Source of the DNA: Kutzneria viridogrisea
Lineage (GTDB): Bacteria; Actinomycetota; Actinomycetes; Mycobacteriales; Pseudonocardiaceae
Assembly: GCA_014138725.1 (NCBI GenBank)
Contig: JACJID010000003.1
Location: 992,001-1,056,000, forward strand
Length of the DNA: 64,000 nucleotides
Reading direction: 5' to 3'
In this document: positions 34,254 through 42,761 of the stretch, in pieces
How the letters are laid out: each line of letters opens with the position of its first letter
Position numbering within the stretch: position 1 is the first letter of the stretch
Program-made: the position numbers and the translations under genes
The notes under the pieces: model-generated
What the model saw: the letters and a program-made list of their open reading frames with translations, nothing else
Database searches by the model: none
What the model was told of the DNA's origin: nothing

Positions 34254-34759
34254 CAGCCGCGTTCCTCGGCCAGTGCCTTGATGCCCTCGATGGTGCTGGC
34301 CATGTTCCTGTTCAGCTCGGCCAGCCGTCGCCGGATGATCCGGTCCTCCTTCTCCGGCATGGACTTGATCGCGGGCGTCAGCCCGGACGGCCCGGGCCCC
34401 AGCCGCACGCTCTGCCGCAGCACCGTGCCGCCCTCCCCCGCGCTGAGCTCGAACCGCCACTGCGCGGACGGGTTGGCCGGGTCGCCGACCACCCAGGCGA
34501 ACAGCCGCTCGCGCTGGAAGTCCACGATGGTCGACACCGTCTCCCAGCGGCCGATGGCCTCGTGCTCGTTGCGCCCGGTGAACCGGCAGCCCGCGGCGGG
34601 CTCGGCGGCACCGTCCAGCCAGTCCCCGCCCTGGAACTCCGTGCTGAACCGGGCGGGCAGGTTGATGTCGCAGACCAGCGGCCACACCGCGGCGGGCTCG
34701 GCCGCCACCAGGATCTCGGCCTCGGTGCTCGGTCCCTGCTCGTACTTCAGCTCCGTCAC
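34253..34759 (-). CDS. SRPBCC (START-like) family protein
   Basis: 168 aa. Single helix-grip domain: EAEILVAAEPAAVWPLVCDINLPARFSTEFQGG at the N-terminus, WRFELSAGEGGTVLRQSVRLGPG in the sheet, and a long C-terminal helix (ELNRNMASTIEGIKALAEERG). It binds a hydrophobic ligand. The stop overlaps the start of the LLM oxidoreductase gene, so the two may act on the same lipid-like substrate. Confidence 0.85.
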   Translation of the reverse strand: MTELKYEQGPSTEAEILVAAEPAAVWPLVCDINLPARFSTEFQGGDWLDGAAEPAAGCRFTGRNEHEAIGRWETVSTIVDFQRERLFAWVVGDPANPSAQWRFELSAGEGGTVLRQSVRLGPGPSGLTPAIKSMPEKEDRIIRRRLAELNRNMASTIEGIKALAEERG

Positions 34760-34819
34760 GCCGCTGAGCGTATCGGTTGCACTATGAGACTGACTAGTCC
34801 CAGCGGGGACGCCGATCCC

Positions 34820-35623
34820 TCAGCTCAGCGCGATCTTCCAGCCGAGGGTGATCAGCAGGGTCACGACCACCGTCAGGAAGACCCGGCGGATGAACGCCGA
34901 GCCCCGGCTCACCGCGATGCGCGCACCCAGCAGGCTGCCCGTGACGTTGCAGACGGCCATCACCAGGCCGAGGCCCCACAACACCTTGCCGCTCAGGGCG
35001 AACAGGAGCAGCGCCCCGATGTTCGTCGCACTGTTCACGACCTTGGCCGTGGCCGAGGCGCGCAGGAACGCGTAGCCCACCAGCCCCACCAGCGCGAAGA
35101 CCAGGAACGAGCCCGTTCCCGGCCCCGCGAGCCCGTCCCAGAAACCGATCAGGCCGCCCACCGCGCACATGATCGCCGTGCGCCGCCGCACGCTGTGCCG
35201 CCACAGGTCCCGCACGCCGAAGTCCGGCTTGCGCCAGGTGTAGATCCCCACGCCCACCAGTGCGACCCACACGATGATGTTGAGCACCGTCGCCGGCAGC
35301 ACGGAGGCGAATGCCGCTCCCGCAAGGGATCCGAGCAGAGCCATGACCGCCATCGGCACGGCCGAGCGCCACTCGATCTCGGTGCGGCGCGCGTACGCGG
35401 GCACCGCCGAGGCCGTACCGAAGAAGGAGGCCACCTTGCTGGTCGCCAGGGAGTAGATCGGCAGGCCACCCGGGGCCACCAGCAGCAGCGCGGGCAACTG
35501 GATCAGCCCGCCGCCGCCCACCACGGCGTCCACCGCCCCCGCCAGGAACGCCGCCGCGCACAGCAGCAGCAACGCCCCCACCGAGACCTGTCCGAACCCC
35601 GCCCACTCCACCCCTGTCCCCAC
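34820..35623 (-). CDS. TauE/SafE family sulfite/organosulfonate exporter-like protein
   Basis: 267 aa, eight or nine hydrophobic helices. The family blocks AFLAGAVDAVVGGGGLIQLPALLL and GFWDGLAGPGTGSFLVFALV (two G-x-G-rich re-entrant repeats) are clear. Members transport sulfite, sulfonates or sulfoacetate; here substrate is unassigned. It sits 60 bp upstream of the SRPBCC gene on the same strand. A long pyrimidine-rich repeat region lies behind its start. Confidence 0.9.
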   Translation of the reverse strand: MGTGVEWAGFGQVSVGALLLLCAAAFLAGAVDAVVGGGGLIQLPALLLVAPGGLPIYSLATSKVASFFGTASAVPAYARRTEIEWRSAVPMAVMALLGSLAGAAFASVLPATVLNIIVWVALVGVGIYTWRKPDFGVRDLWRHSVRRRTAIMCAVGGLIGFWDGLAGPGTGSFLVFALVGLVGYAFLRASATAKVVNSATNIGALLLFALSGKVLWGLGLVMAVCNVTGSLLGARIAVSRGSAFIRRVFLTVVVTLLITLGWKIALS

Positions 35624-35673
35624 GCCCCGACCCTAAGCGCCCCACACCCCCCTTCCCCCTGTGTCTCCCACCA

Positions 35674-35831
35674 CCCCCGTTCCCATCCATGAACGCACCC
35701 ACCCCGTGCCCGCGTCTTCGCGCCAGTCCCCGGTAAGCGCCCCGCTCCCCCTACGCCTCCTGCCCCCGTTCCCATCCACGAACCCGCCCCACCCTTCGCC
35801 CCCAGGCCCGCGTCTTCGCGCCAGTCTCTGG
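35674..35831. repeat. Imperfect direct repeat of 60-69 bp
   Basis: Copy 1 at 35674-35733 and copy 2 at 35763-35831, starts 89 bp apart. Both begin CCCCCGTTCCCATCCA and end GCCCGCGTCTTCGCGCCAGTC followed by a variable CCGG or CTGG-like end; the middle differs by small insertions. Strongly C-rich on the plus strand. Confidence 0.75.
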
Positions 35832-35839
35832 ACCGCGGG

Positions 35840-35876
35840 CCCACGATGATCACATCTGTCCAGTGATCATCGTGGG
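35840..35876. repeat. Perfect 14-bp inverted repeat CCCACGATGATCAC
   Basis: Arms 35840-35853 and 35863-35876 around a 9-nt loop. No T-run on either strand. It may be an operator or a transcription barrier between divergent units. Confidence 0.6.
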
Positions 35877-35960
35877 CCAAGGGAAGAGACCGGACCTAAG
35901 CGAAGACGCCGCGATCCGGAGGATCGCCAAGAGCGCAGCGGGCACAGCGGACACAGCCCA

Positions 35961-35974
35961 TGAGAGCGCTCTCA
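35961..35974. promoter_or_regulatory. LacI/CebR-type operator TGAGAGCGCTCTCA
   Basis: Perfect 14-bp palindrome with the central CG step usual for LacI-family sites; CebR sites in Streptomyces read TGGGAGCGCTCCCA. It lies 55 bp upstream of the beta-glucosidase ATG, so repression relieved by a sugar such as cellobiose is likely. Confidence 0.7.
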
Positions 35975-36028
35975 AATTCCGCCGTTCGGCCCTGTTGGTG
36001 AGCCACCTCACAAGGCTTAGGTGTCCAC

Positions 36029-38344
36029 ATGACACGGTTCCGACCCCGGCTGCGGGCCGCACTGGCCATGACGGCGGTGGCAGCTCTCTCGCTGACCCTG
36101 ACCCAGGCGAGCGGCCAGGCCGACCCGAGCGGGCCCGCGGGCTCCGACGACCGCGGCAAGCCGCTCTACCTCAACGCCTCGGTGCCGACCAACCTCCGGG
36201 TCCGCGACCTGCTCGGCCGCATGACCCTGGAGGAGAAGGTCGGCCAGATGGTGCAGATCCGCGTGGGCAAGCTGCGCGGGGACTGCGACTACGCCAACGG
36301 CCCGCTGAACAACGACTGCATGAAGGCCGTGCTGACCGACGCGCACGTCGGGTCGATCCTGTCCGGCGGTGGGGACTACCCGGTGCAGAACACCCCGCAG
36401 GCCTGGGCGGAGATGACCAACGGCATCCAGCGCTACGCCCTGGAGCACAACCGGCTCAGGATCCCGGTGATCTACGGGGCCGATGGGGTGCACGGGCACA
36501 ACAACCTGGTCACCGCGACGATGTTCCCGCAGCAGATCGGGATCGGCGCGACCTGGGACACGGCGCTGGCCAAGAAGCTGGGCGAGTCCACCTCGAAGGC
36601 GATGCGGGCCACCGGCGTGTTCTGGGACTTCGCCCCGGTCTCCGACATCGCCAGGGACACCCGCTGGGGCCGCTACTACGAGACGCTCAGCGAGGACCCG
36701 CAGTTGGCGGGCACCCTGGCCGGGTCGATCGTGCAGGGCATGCAGTCCTACGACGGCAAGGGCGACACGGCCCGGCTCGCCGCCACGGTCAAGCACTTCG
36801 CCGGGTACTCGATGCCGCTCAACGGGCACGACCGCTCGCCATCGCAGATCCCACTGCGTGAGTTGCAGGACGTGTTCCTGCCCGCGTACCAGGGCCAGAT
36901 CGACGCCGGGGTGCTCACCGCGATGGCCGATTCCGGTGCCATCAACGGGGTCCCGGTGCACGCCTCGAAGTTCATGCTGACCACCGAACTGCGCCAGCGC
37001 ATGGGCTTCACCGGGGTGACCGTCAGCGACTGGCAGGACATGCAGTACCTGGTGGACCGCTACCACGTGGCCGCCGACTACCCGACGGCCATCGCCATGA
37101 GCGTGAACGCGGGCGTGGACATGTCCATGGAGCCTTCCAACGCCGCCGTGTTCACCAAGGCACTGGTCGATGACGTCCACAAGGGACTGGTCAGCGGGCA
37201 GCGCATCGACGAGGCCGTGTCGCGCGTCCTCAAGCTGAAGTTCGACCTCGGCCTGTTCGAGAAGCCCTATGTGGACGCGAACAAGGCCGACGCCGCGGTG
37301 AACGGCGCGGACCGGGACCTGGCCAGGCAGGCCGCCACCGAGTCGGCCGTGCTGCTGCGCAACGACAACAAGACGCTGCCGCTGTCCACCGGGGTGCACA
37401 AGCTGGTGCTGGCCGGGGACGCCGCGGACAACCCCTCCGAGCAGTTCGGCGGCTGGACGGTGAACTGGCAGGGCATCGACCCGAAGGGTCCCGTGCCGCC
37501 GATCACCACCCTGTTGCAGGGCGTCAAGGAGGCCGTGCCCTCGGCGACCGTCACCGCGGCGGCCGACCAGGCGGGCATGGTGGCGCAGGCGGCCGACGCC
37601 GACGCGGTGATCGTCGCCCTGGGCGAGAAGGCAGGCGCGGAGGGCAACAACGACAACGAGAACCCGGTGCTGACCGCCGCGCAGCAGTCCCTGGTGGACG
37701 CCGCGCGGGCGACCGGCAAGCCGGTGGTCGTGGTGCTGATGACCGGCCGCCCGCTGGTGCTCGGCTCCGTGGCGGACGCGCCGACCCTGTTGCAGGGCTG
37801 GCTGCCCGGCACCGAGGGCGGGCACGCGCTGGCCGACATCCTGTTCGGCAGGGCGAACCCCTCCGGCAGGCTGCCGGTGTCCTGGCCCAAGACGGTCGGC
37901 GACCAGCCCATGTCCTACGACCAGTTGCCGGGCGCCAACGGCGGGGACAGCTCCAAGTACGACCCGCAGTTCCCCTTCGGCGCGGGCCTGTCCTACACCA
38001 CCTTCACCACCTCGGCCCCGACGGTGACCAAGCAGGTCCGCGCGGACGGCAAGATCACCGTGCAGGTCACCGTGGCCAACACCGGCGGCACCGCCGGGTC
38101 CGCCGTGGTGCCGGTGTACGTGCACCAGCCGGTGAGCCCGGTGCTGGTGCCCGACCAGCGGCTGGCCGGGTTCGCCAGGGTGGACCTGAAGCCCGGCGAG
38201 CAGCGCACCGTCAGCGTGATCTTCCCGGCCAGCCAGCTCGCGCTGACCACCGGGGACGTCAACGGGGACGGCAAGCGCGAGGTGGCCAGGGGCGGCTACG
38301 AGGTCGTGGTGGGCGGTCAACGGGCACCGTTCACCATCGGTTAG
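36029..38344 (+). CDS. Secreted glycoside hydrolase family 3 beta-glucosidase
   Basis: 771 aa. A signal peptide (LRAALAMTAVAALSLTLTQASG) leads to a GH3 N-terminal barrel with KVGQMVQIRVGKL and the nucleophile in GVTVSDWQDM (Asp334); the C-terminal alpha/beta domain carries GEKAGAEGNNDNENPVL, and a fibronectin-like domain ends the protein (VQVTVANTGGTAGSAVVPVYV and KPGEQRTVSVIFPASQLAL). It probably releases glucose from beta-glucosides or oligosaccharides outside the cell. A LacI-type palindrome upstream supports carbon-source control. Length is normal for the GH3-Fn3 group. Confidence 0.95.
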   Translation: MTRFRPRLRAALAMTAVAALSLTLTQASGQADPSGPAGSDDRGKPLYLNASVPTNLRVRDLLGRMTLEEKVGQMVQIRVGKLRGDCDYANGPLNNDCMKAVLTDAHVGSILSGGGDYPVQNTPQAWAEMTNGIQRYALEHNRLRIPVIYGADGVHGHNNLVTATMFPQQIGIGATWDTALAKKLGESTSKAMRATGVFWDFAPVSDIARDTRWGRYYETLSEDPQLAGTLAGSIVQGMQSYDGKGDTARLAATVKHFAGYSMPLNGHDRSPSQIPLRELQDVFLPAYQGQIDAGVLTAMADSGAINGVPVHASKFMLTTELRQRMGFTGVTVSDWQDMQYLVDRYHVAADYPTAIAMSVNAGVDMSMEPSNAAVFTKALVDDVHKGLVSGQRIDEAVSRVLKLKFDLGLFEKPYVDANKADAAVNGADRDLARQAATESAVLLRNDNKTLPLSTGVHKLVLAGDAADNPSEQFGGWTVNWQGIDPKGPVPPITTLLQGVKEAVPSATVTAAADQAGMVAQAADADAVIVALGEKAGAEGNNDNENPVLTAAQQSLVDAARATGKPVVVVLMTGRPLVLGSVADAPTLLQGWLPGTEGGHALADILFGRANPSGRLPVSWPKTVGDQPMSYDQLPGANGGDSSKYDPQFPFGAGLSYTTFTTSAPTVTKQVRADGKITVQVTVANTGGTAGSAVVPVYVHQPVSPVLVPDQRLAGFARVDLKPGEQRTVSVIFPASQLALTTGDVNGDGKREVARGGYEVVVGGQRAPFTIG

Positions 38345-38387
38345 ACTCGTCCGTCGTGTCGTGCGGCTTTCCGTCGTGGAGGAAATC

Positions 38388-38408
38388 TCACGCGGTCACC
38401 CCGCGTGA
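38388..38408 (+). promoter_or_regulatory. Hairpin in the rpsT leader
   Basis: TCACGCGG and CCGCGTGA (8-bp arms, 5-nt loop) 50 bp before the S20 ATG. It could be a binding site for translational control by S20 or a stability element. Confidence 0.4.
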
Positions 38409-38459
38409 ACGCCAACAGAGCGCGACACCCCGGACAGCAGTGAACTGAGAGGTACGCGC

Positions 38460-38723
38460 ATGGCCAACATCAAGTCGCAGCAGAAGCGGATCAAGACCAA
38501 CGAGGCCGCTCGCCTGCGCAACAAGGCCGTCAAGTCCAGCGTCAAGACCGCGATCCGCAAGGTTCGCGAGGCCATCGCGGCCGGTGACAAGGACAAGGCC
38601 GTCGAGCTGGTCCGTGCCGCCTCGCGCAGCCTGGACAAGGCGGCCAGCAAGGGCGTCATCCACGCCAACCAGGCCGCCAACAAGAAGTCGGCCCTGACCA
38701 AGCAGGTCAACGGCCTGGCCTGA
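38460..38723 (+). CDS. rpsT: 30S ribosomal protein S20
   Basis: 87 aa, typical. Starts [26 protein letters not shown], the S20 signature, and continues as a Lys/Ala-rich helical bundle ending in [12 protein letters not shown]. It binds 16S rRNA early in 30S assembly. Stop codon followed by a strong hairpin; divergent to nothing, convergent with holA. Confidence 0.98.
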   Translation: MANIKSQQKRIKTNEAARLRNKAVKSSVKTAIRKVREAIAAGDKDKAVELVRAASRSLDKAASKGVIHANQAANKKSALTKQVNGLA

Positions 38724-38733
38724 GCCAGCAGCG

Positions 38734-38768
38734 CGAAGGGCCCCGCACCTGGTGTGCGGGGCCCTTCG
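38734..38768. terminator. Bidirectional hairpin between rpsT and holA
   Basis: 15-bp perfect stem (CGAAGGGCCCCGCAC and complement) around CTGGT, 11 bp after the rpsT stop and 19 bp after the holA stop on the other strand, serving both convergent genes. Confidence 0.85.
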
Positions 38769-38786
38769 TCGTTCTCGCCGTTCTCG

Positions 38787-39767
38787 TTACGGCAGCTCGT
38801 GCGCCCGCACGATGCGCAGCACGGCCCGCTCCAGCGCGTACTCCGGATCGGCGGCCATGCCCTTGACCTCGGCGTTGAGCCCGGCCACCACCTGCATGGC
38901 CTCGGCCAGCCCGGCCGGGGTCCAGCCCCTGGCCTGCCCCTGCGCCCGCTTGACCTTCCACGGCGGCATGCCCAGGTCACCGGCCATGCGGAACGGGTCG
39001 CCCCGCCCCGCCGAGGCCACCTTCGCCACCGTGCGCACGCCCTCGGCCAGCGCGTCGGCCACCAGCACGTGGGCCACCCCCAGCTGCATCGCCCAGCGCA
39101 GGGCCTCCAGCGCGCCGGGCAGGTCGCCGACCACGGTCTTGTCGGCCACCGCGAAGCCGGTCACCTCGGCCTTGCCCTGGTGGTAGCGCCGCACCTCGGC
39201 CTCGGTGATCCTGCCGTCGGTGTCGGCCACCAGCTGCGCGGCGGCGGCGGCCAGTTCACGCAGGTCCGAGCCCACCGCCTCGACCAGCGCCGCCAGCGCG
39301 GCCGGTTCGATCTTGCCGCCAGCCCGGCGCACCTCCTCGCGCACGAACGCGTCCCGGTCACCGGGCTTGGTGATCTTGGCGCACTCCACTACGGCGGCAC
39401 CGGCCTTGCGCAGGGCGGCGGGCAGCTCCTTGGCCACCTTGCTGCGGCCACCGCCGGTGTGCTGCACCACGAGCACGATGCCGTCCGCGGGCTGCTTGGC
39501 GTAGGCGACCACCGCCTCGGCGATCTCCTTGCCCGCCTCCTGCGCGGCCTCCAGCACCACCACCCTGCCCTCGGCGAACAGCGAGGGGCTGAGCAGTTCG
39601 GCCAGCTCGGGCGGGGTGAGTTCGGTCACCCGCACCCGGCTCAGATCGGCCTGCGGATCGGCGGCGCGCGCGGTGTCCAGCGCGGCGCGCACGGCCCGCT
39701 CGACCAGCAACTCCTCCTCGCCCAGCACGAGTTGCAGCGGATCGGGCGTGACGGCGGGGGCACTCAC
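38787..39767 (-). CDS. holA: DNA polymerase III subunit delta
   Basis: 326 aa from a GTG. N-terminal HolA domain (PLQLVLGEEELLVERAVRAAL, residues 8-28) and AAA-like lid; the C-terminal helical domain has the LPGALEALRWAMQLG and PPWKVKRAQGQARGWTPAGLAEA blocks of actinobacterial HolA. It opens the beta clamp in the replicative clamp loader. It is conserved next to rpsT on the opposite strand, as in other actinobacteria. Confidence 0.93.
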   Translation of the reverse strand: MSAPAVTPDPLQLVLGEEELLVERAVRAALDTARAADPQADLSRVRVTELTPPELAELLSPSLFAEGRVVVLEAAQEAGKEIAEAVVAYAKQPADGIVLVVQHTGGGRSKVAKELPAALRKAGAAVVECAKITKPGDRDAFVREEVRRAGGKIEPAALAALVEAVGSDLRELAAAAAQLVADTDGRITEAEVRRYHQGKAEVTGFAVADKTVVGDLPGALEALRWAMQLGVAHVLVADALAEGVRTVAKVASAGRGDPFRMAGDLGMPPWKVKRAQGQARGWTPAGLAEAMQVVAGLNAEVKGMAADPEYALERAVLRIVRAHELP

Positions 39768-39872
39768 GCGCCCATCCTGCCACGGTCCTCCCGCATCCTG
39801 GACTCGACTGGTCACCGGCCGATCCGGTGCCGTACCGTGACCTGCGAACTGCGGAAGTACAACTGAACACCG

Positions 39873-39974
39873 CTCATCCAGAGGGGCAGAGGGAACGGCC
39901 CGACGAAGCCCCGGCAACCGGCGTCACTCGTGACGTACCGGTGCCAATTCCGACCCACCCGTGGGAAAGATGAG
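39873..39974 (+). ncRNA. SAM riboswitch (S-box, SAM-I type) upstream of thrC
   Basis: P1 helix CTCATC (39873-39878) with GATGAG (39969-39974); conserved core blocks CAGAGGGG, GGCCCGACGAAGCCCCGGCAACC, GTGCCAATTCC and GAAAGATGAG match the S-box consensus. The SD sequence GAGGAG (39972-39977) overlaps the 3' strand of P1, so SAM binding should hide the ribosome site. Start codon at 39987. Confidence 0.93.
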
Positions 39975-39986
39975 GAGATTTCTCCC

Positions 39987-41258
39987 ATGACGACGACTGT
40001 CGACGCCCGCTCCGCCTCGGGCACGTCCACCCTGGACCTCGGCCCCGCCCGCGCGCTGTCCTGCCGGGAGTGCGGCCACCAGATCCCGCTCGCCGCCGAA
40101 TTCGCCTGTTCGGAGTGTTTCGGCCCGCTCGAGGTCGCCTACGACTTCGGGCGGATCCGCCGCGAGGACATCGAGGCCGGGCCCAAGTCGATCTGGCGCT
40201 ACCGCGGCCTGCTGCCGGTGCCCACCGACGTGCAGAGCCACCCCAACACCGAGCCGGGCCTGACCAGGCTGGTGCGCGCCGAGCGGCTCGGTGCCGCGCT
40301 GGGCCTGCGCAACCTGTGGGTCAAGGACGACACCGGCAACCCCACGCACTCGTTCAAGGACCGCGTGGTCGCCGTCGCGCTGGCCGCGGCCCGCAAGCTG
40401 GGCTTCACCGTGCTGGCCTGCCCCTCCACCGGCAACCTGGCCAACGCCGTCGCCGCCGCCGCGGCCCGCGCGGGCTGGGAGTCGGTCGTGCTGATCCCCT
40501 CCTCGCTGGAGCGGGCGAAGATCCTCACGACCGCCGTGTACGACGGGGCGCTGATCGCCGTCGAGGGCAACTACGACGACGTGAACCGGCTGGCCACCCA
40601 GCTGGCCGCCGAGCACGAGGACTGGGCGTTCGTCAACGTCAACGTGCGGCCGTACTACGCCGAGGGCTCCAAGACCCTGGCCTACGAGGTCGCCGAGCAG
40701 CTGGGCTGGCGACTGCCCGGCCAGATCGTGGTGCCGGTGGCCTCCGGCTCGCAGTTGACCAAGGTGGACAAGGGTTTCCGCGAACTGGGCGAGCTGGGTC
40801 TGGTGGAGGCCAGCCCCTACAAGGTGTTCGGCGCGCAGGCGACCGGCTGCTCCCCGGTGTCCTCGGCGTACAAGGCGGGCACCGACGTGGTGACCCCGGT
40901 CCGCCCCGACACCATCGCGCGCTCGCTGGCGATCGGTGCGCCCGCCGACGGCCCCTACGTGCTGGACACCGTGCGCCGCACCGGTGGCGCCGTGGAGGAC
41001 GTCACCGACGAAGAGGTGGTCGCGGGCATCCGGCTGCTGGCCAGGACCGAGGGCATCTTCGCCGAGACCGCGGGCGGGGTCACCGTGGCCACCGCCAAGA
41101 AGCTGGCCGAGAGCGGCAAGCTGGACCCCGACGCGGAGACCGTGCTGCTGATCACCGGCGACGGTCTGAAGACCCTGGACGCCGTGGCCGACCAGGTGGG
41201 GCCGCGCGCCACCGTGCCGCCCTCGGCCGAGGCCGTGATCGAGGCGCTCGGCCGCTGA
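39987..41258 (+). CDS. thrC: Threonine synthase with N-terminal zinc-ribbon
   Basis: 423 aa. An N-terminal pair of CxxC motifs (SCRECGHQI and ACSECFGPL) forms a zinc ribbon, followed by the PLP fold with the Schiff-base Lys124 in NPTHSFKDR and the phosphate loop SGSQ. It converts O-phosphohomoserine to threonine. It is not next to hom or thrB, and is controlled by a SAM riboswitch, so a second role in the Met/SAM branch is possible; cysteate synthase and other TS paralogues share this fold. The ATG is fixed by the riboswitch SD. Confidence 0.9.
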   Translation: MTTTVDARSASGTSTLDLGPARALSCRECGHQIPLAAEFACSECFGPLEVAYDFGRIRREDIEAGPKSIWRYRGLLPVPTDVQSHPNTEPGLTRLVRAERLGAALGLRNLWVKDDTGNPTHSFKDRVVAVALAAARKLGFTVLACPSTGNLANAVAAAAARAGWESVVLIPSSLERAKILTTAVYDGALIAVEGNYDDVNRLATQLAAEHEDWAFVNVNVRPYYAEGSKTLAYEVAEQLGWRLPGQIVVPVASGSQLTKVDKGFRELGELGLVEASPYKVFGAQATGCSPVSSAYKAGTDVVTPVRPDTIARSLAIGAPADGPYVLDTVRRTGGAVEDVTDEEVVAGIRLLARTEGIFAETAGGVTVATAKKLAESGKLDPDAETVLLITGDGLKTLDAVADQVGPRATVPPSAEAVIEALGR

Positions 41259-41266
41259 GCCGGGTG

Positions 41267-41309
41267 CCCGCCGTGGACCGGGACGAGGCGTGCCACGGTC
41301 CACGGCGGG
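41267..41309 (+). terminator. Hairpin terminator after thrC
   Basis: CCCGCCGTGGACCG (41267-41280) with its complement CGGTCCACGGCGGG (41296-41309) and a 15-nt loop, 9 bp after the thrC stop. Confidence 0.65.
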
Positions 41310-41504
41310 TCATCCACGCGTCCGGCTGGGGAGCGGGACGCCTGGAAGCGTCGAGGACCGTCCCCCCTCAGACACGACCCTCGGCTTGTCGGGAACAGTC
41401 CCCCCTGGTTCGGTTCCCGGCCACCACAGAAACTAGTGAGTCGGGGCCCGCCGGTCGTCCGACCCGGGATTGACCTTCCACCAGGCGTGTACCGCGGCTG
41501 CGGT

Positions 41505-42761
41505 ATGCCGAAGTGCGGCGCGGACTGGATGCGGGACCGCTCCCCCTGGCGCTACCGTTCGCTGGTGAGGCCGATGCTGCTCCTGGCGCGATGGGTGCAC
41601 GCGATCAACCCGGTCGTGCAGGACGTAGTTCTCGCCCTTGTCCTGCTCGCGATCACCATCGGCTACGCCTACAACAGCCACAACCCCGGCTTCGTTGGCT
41701 TCGACCCGCTCGCGATCGTGCTGACGTCGCTGACCATCCTTCCCGTCGCCGTGCGCAGGCTGGCCCCGGTGAGCAGCATGGCCGTGGTCGGGCTGGCCAT
41801 GCTCGCCTGCTCCTTCAGCGGCTACATCGACGCGCTCGTCGACGTCGGCCTGCTGCTCACGATGTACACCGTGGCCGCCCAGTGCGCGCCCCGGCGGGCC
41901 AAGATCTGCGCGGCTTCCTCCTTCCTCGTGCTGATCCTGGTCGCCTCACAGGTGACCAGCTTCCACGTGCTCGCCGACGTGCTGATCGCCGCCGTGCTCA
42001 CCACCGCCGCCTACGCGTTCGGCTGGGGCAGGCGCAAGCTCACCGAGCGCAACGAGCAGCTGGCCCTGCTCACCGAGCAACTGCGCCACGAGCACGAGGA
42101 CCGCGCTGCGCGCGCCGTCACCGAGGAGCGGGTGCGCATCGCCCGCGAACTGCACGACGTGGTGGCACACCACATGTCGGTGGTCAGCGTGCAGGCCGGG
42201 CTGGCCCGCTACGTGTTCGAGTCCGACCCGGTCACCGCACGCGCCGCCCTGGGCACTATCGCCGACACCAGCAGTGAGGCGCTCACCGAGATGCGGCGAC
42301 TGCTCAACGTGCTGCGGGTCGGCGCGGACGAGGGCGGTGACTACGCACCCGCGCCGGGGCTGGGCAGGCTCACCGAACTCGCCGAGCGGGTCCGCGCCGC
42401 AGGCGTGCCCGTGGAGGTGCGCACCTTCGGTGCAGCGCGCCCGCTGCCACCCGGCCTGGACCAGTGCGCCTACCGCGTGGTGCAGGAGTCGCTGACCAAC
42501 GTGCTCAAGCACGCGCGGCCCGCCAGGGCCTCGGTGGACCTGGACTACGGTCGCACCGAGTTCACCCTGCGGGTGCGGGACGACGGAGCAGTGCGGGCCC
42601 CCGACGCGGCCGGGGAACAGCGCGGACAGGGCATCGCCGGGATGCTGGAACGCGCCAAGCTCTACGGTGGCAAGCTGAGCGCGGGCGCCGCGCCCGGCGG
42701 CGGCTTCGTGGTGACGTTGACCCTGCCGCTGGCCATGACCTGTGAGGGGGAGGCCGGATGA
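41505..42761 (+). CDS. Sensor histidine kinase (HisKA_3 type)
   Basis: About 418 aa from the ATG at 41505; ATGs at 41529 and 41574 are alternatives, the last having GTGAGG upstream. Four or five N-terminal membrane helices (residues 30-170) sense an unknown signal. The dimerisation domain has ARELHDVVAHHMSVVSVQAG with phosphoacceptor His217 (from 41505). The ATPase domain has YRVVQESLTNVLKHA (N-box) and GQGIAGMLERAKLYGG (G-box). It overlaps the regulator gene by 4 nt (ATGA), so the two form a two-component pair. Confidence 0.9.
   Translation: MPKCGADWMRDRSPWRYRSLVRPMLLLARWVHAINPVVQDVVLALVLLAITIGYAYNSHNPGFVGFDPLAIVLTSLTILPVAVRRLAPVSSMAVVGLAMLACSFSGYIDALVDVGLLLTMYTVAAQCAPRRAKICAASSFLVLILVASQVTSFHVLADVLIAAVLTTAAYAFGWGRRKLTERNEQLALLTEQLRHEHEDRAARAVTEERVRIARELHDVVAHHMSVVSVQAGLARYVFESDPVTARAALGTIADTSSEALTEMRRLLNVLRVGADEGGDYAPAPGLGRLTELAERVRAAGVPVEVRTFGAARPLPPGLDQCAYRVVQESLTNVLKHARPARASVDLDYGRTEFTLRVRDDGAVRAPDAAGEQRGQGIAGMLERAKLYGGKLSAGAAPGGGFVVTLTLPLAMTCEGEAG

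Larger units (their letters stand above)
35624..36028. other. Gene-free intergenic region (405 bp)
   Basis: No credible ORF. It holds a C-rich imperfect direct repeat, a 14-bp perfect hairpin and a LacI-type palindrome, each listed separately. The gap separates the leftward TauE gene from the rightward beta-glucosidase gene. Confidence 0.8.

Noticed and set aside
36017-38320. Long antisense frame over the beta-glucosidase
   Set aside because: GH3 motifs and signal peptide on the plus strand are decisive; the antisense frame has no recognisable domain.
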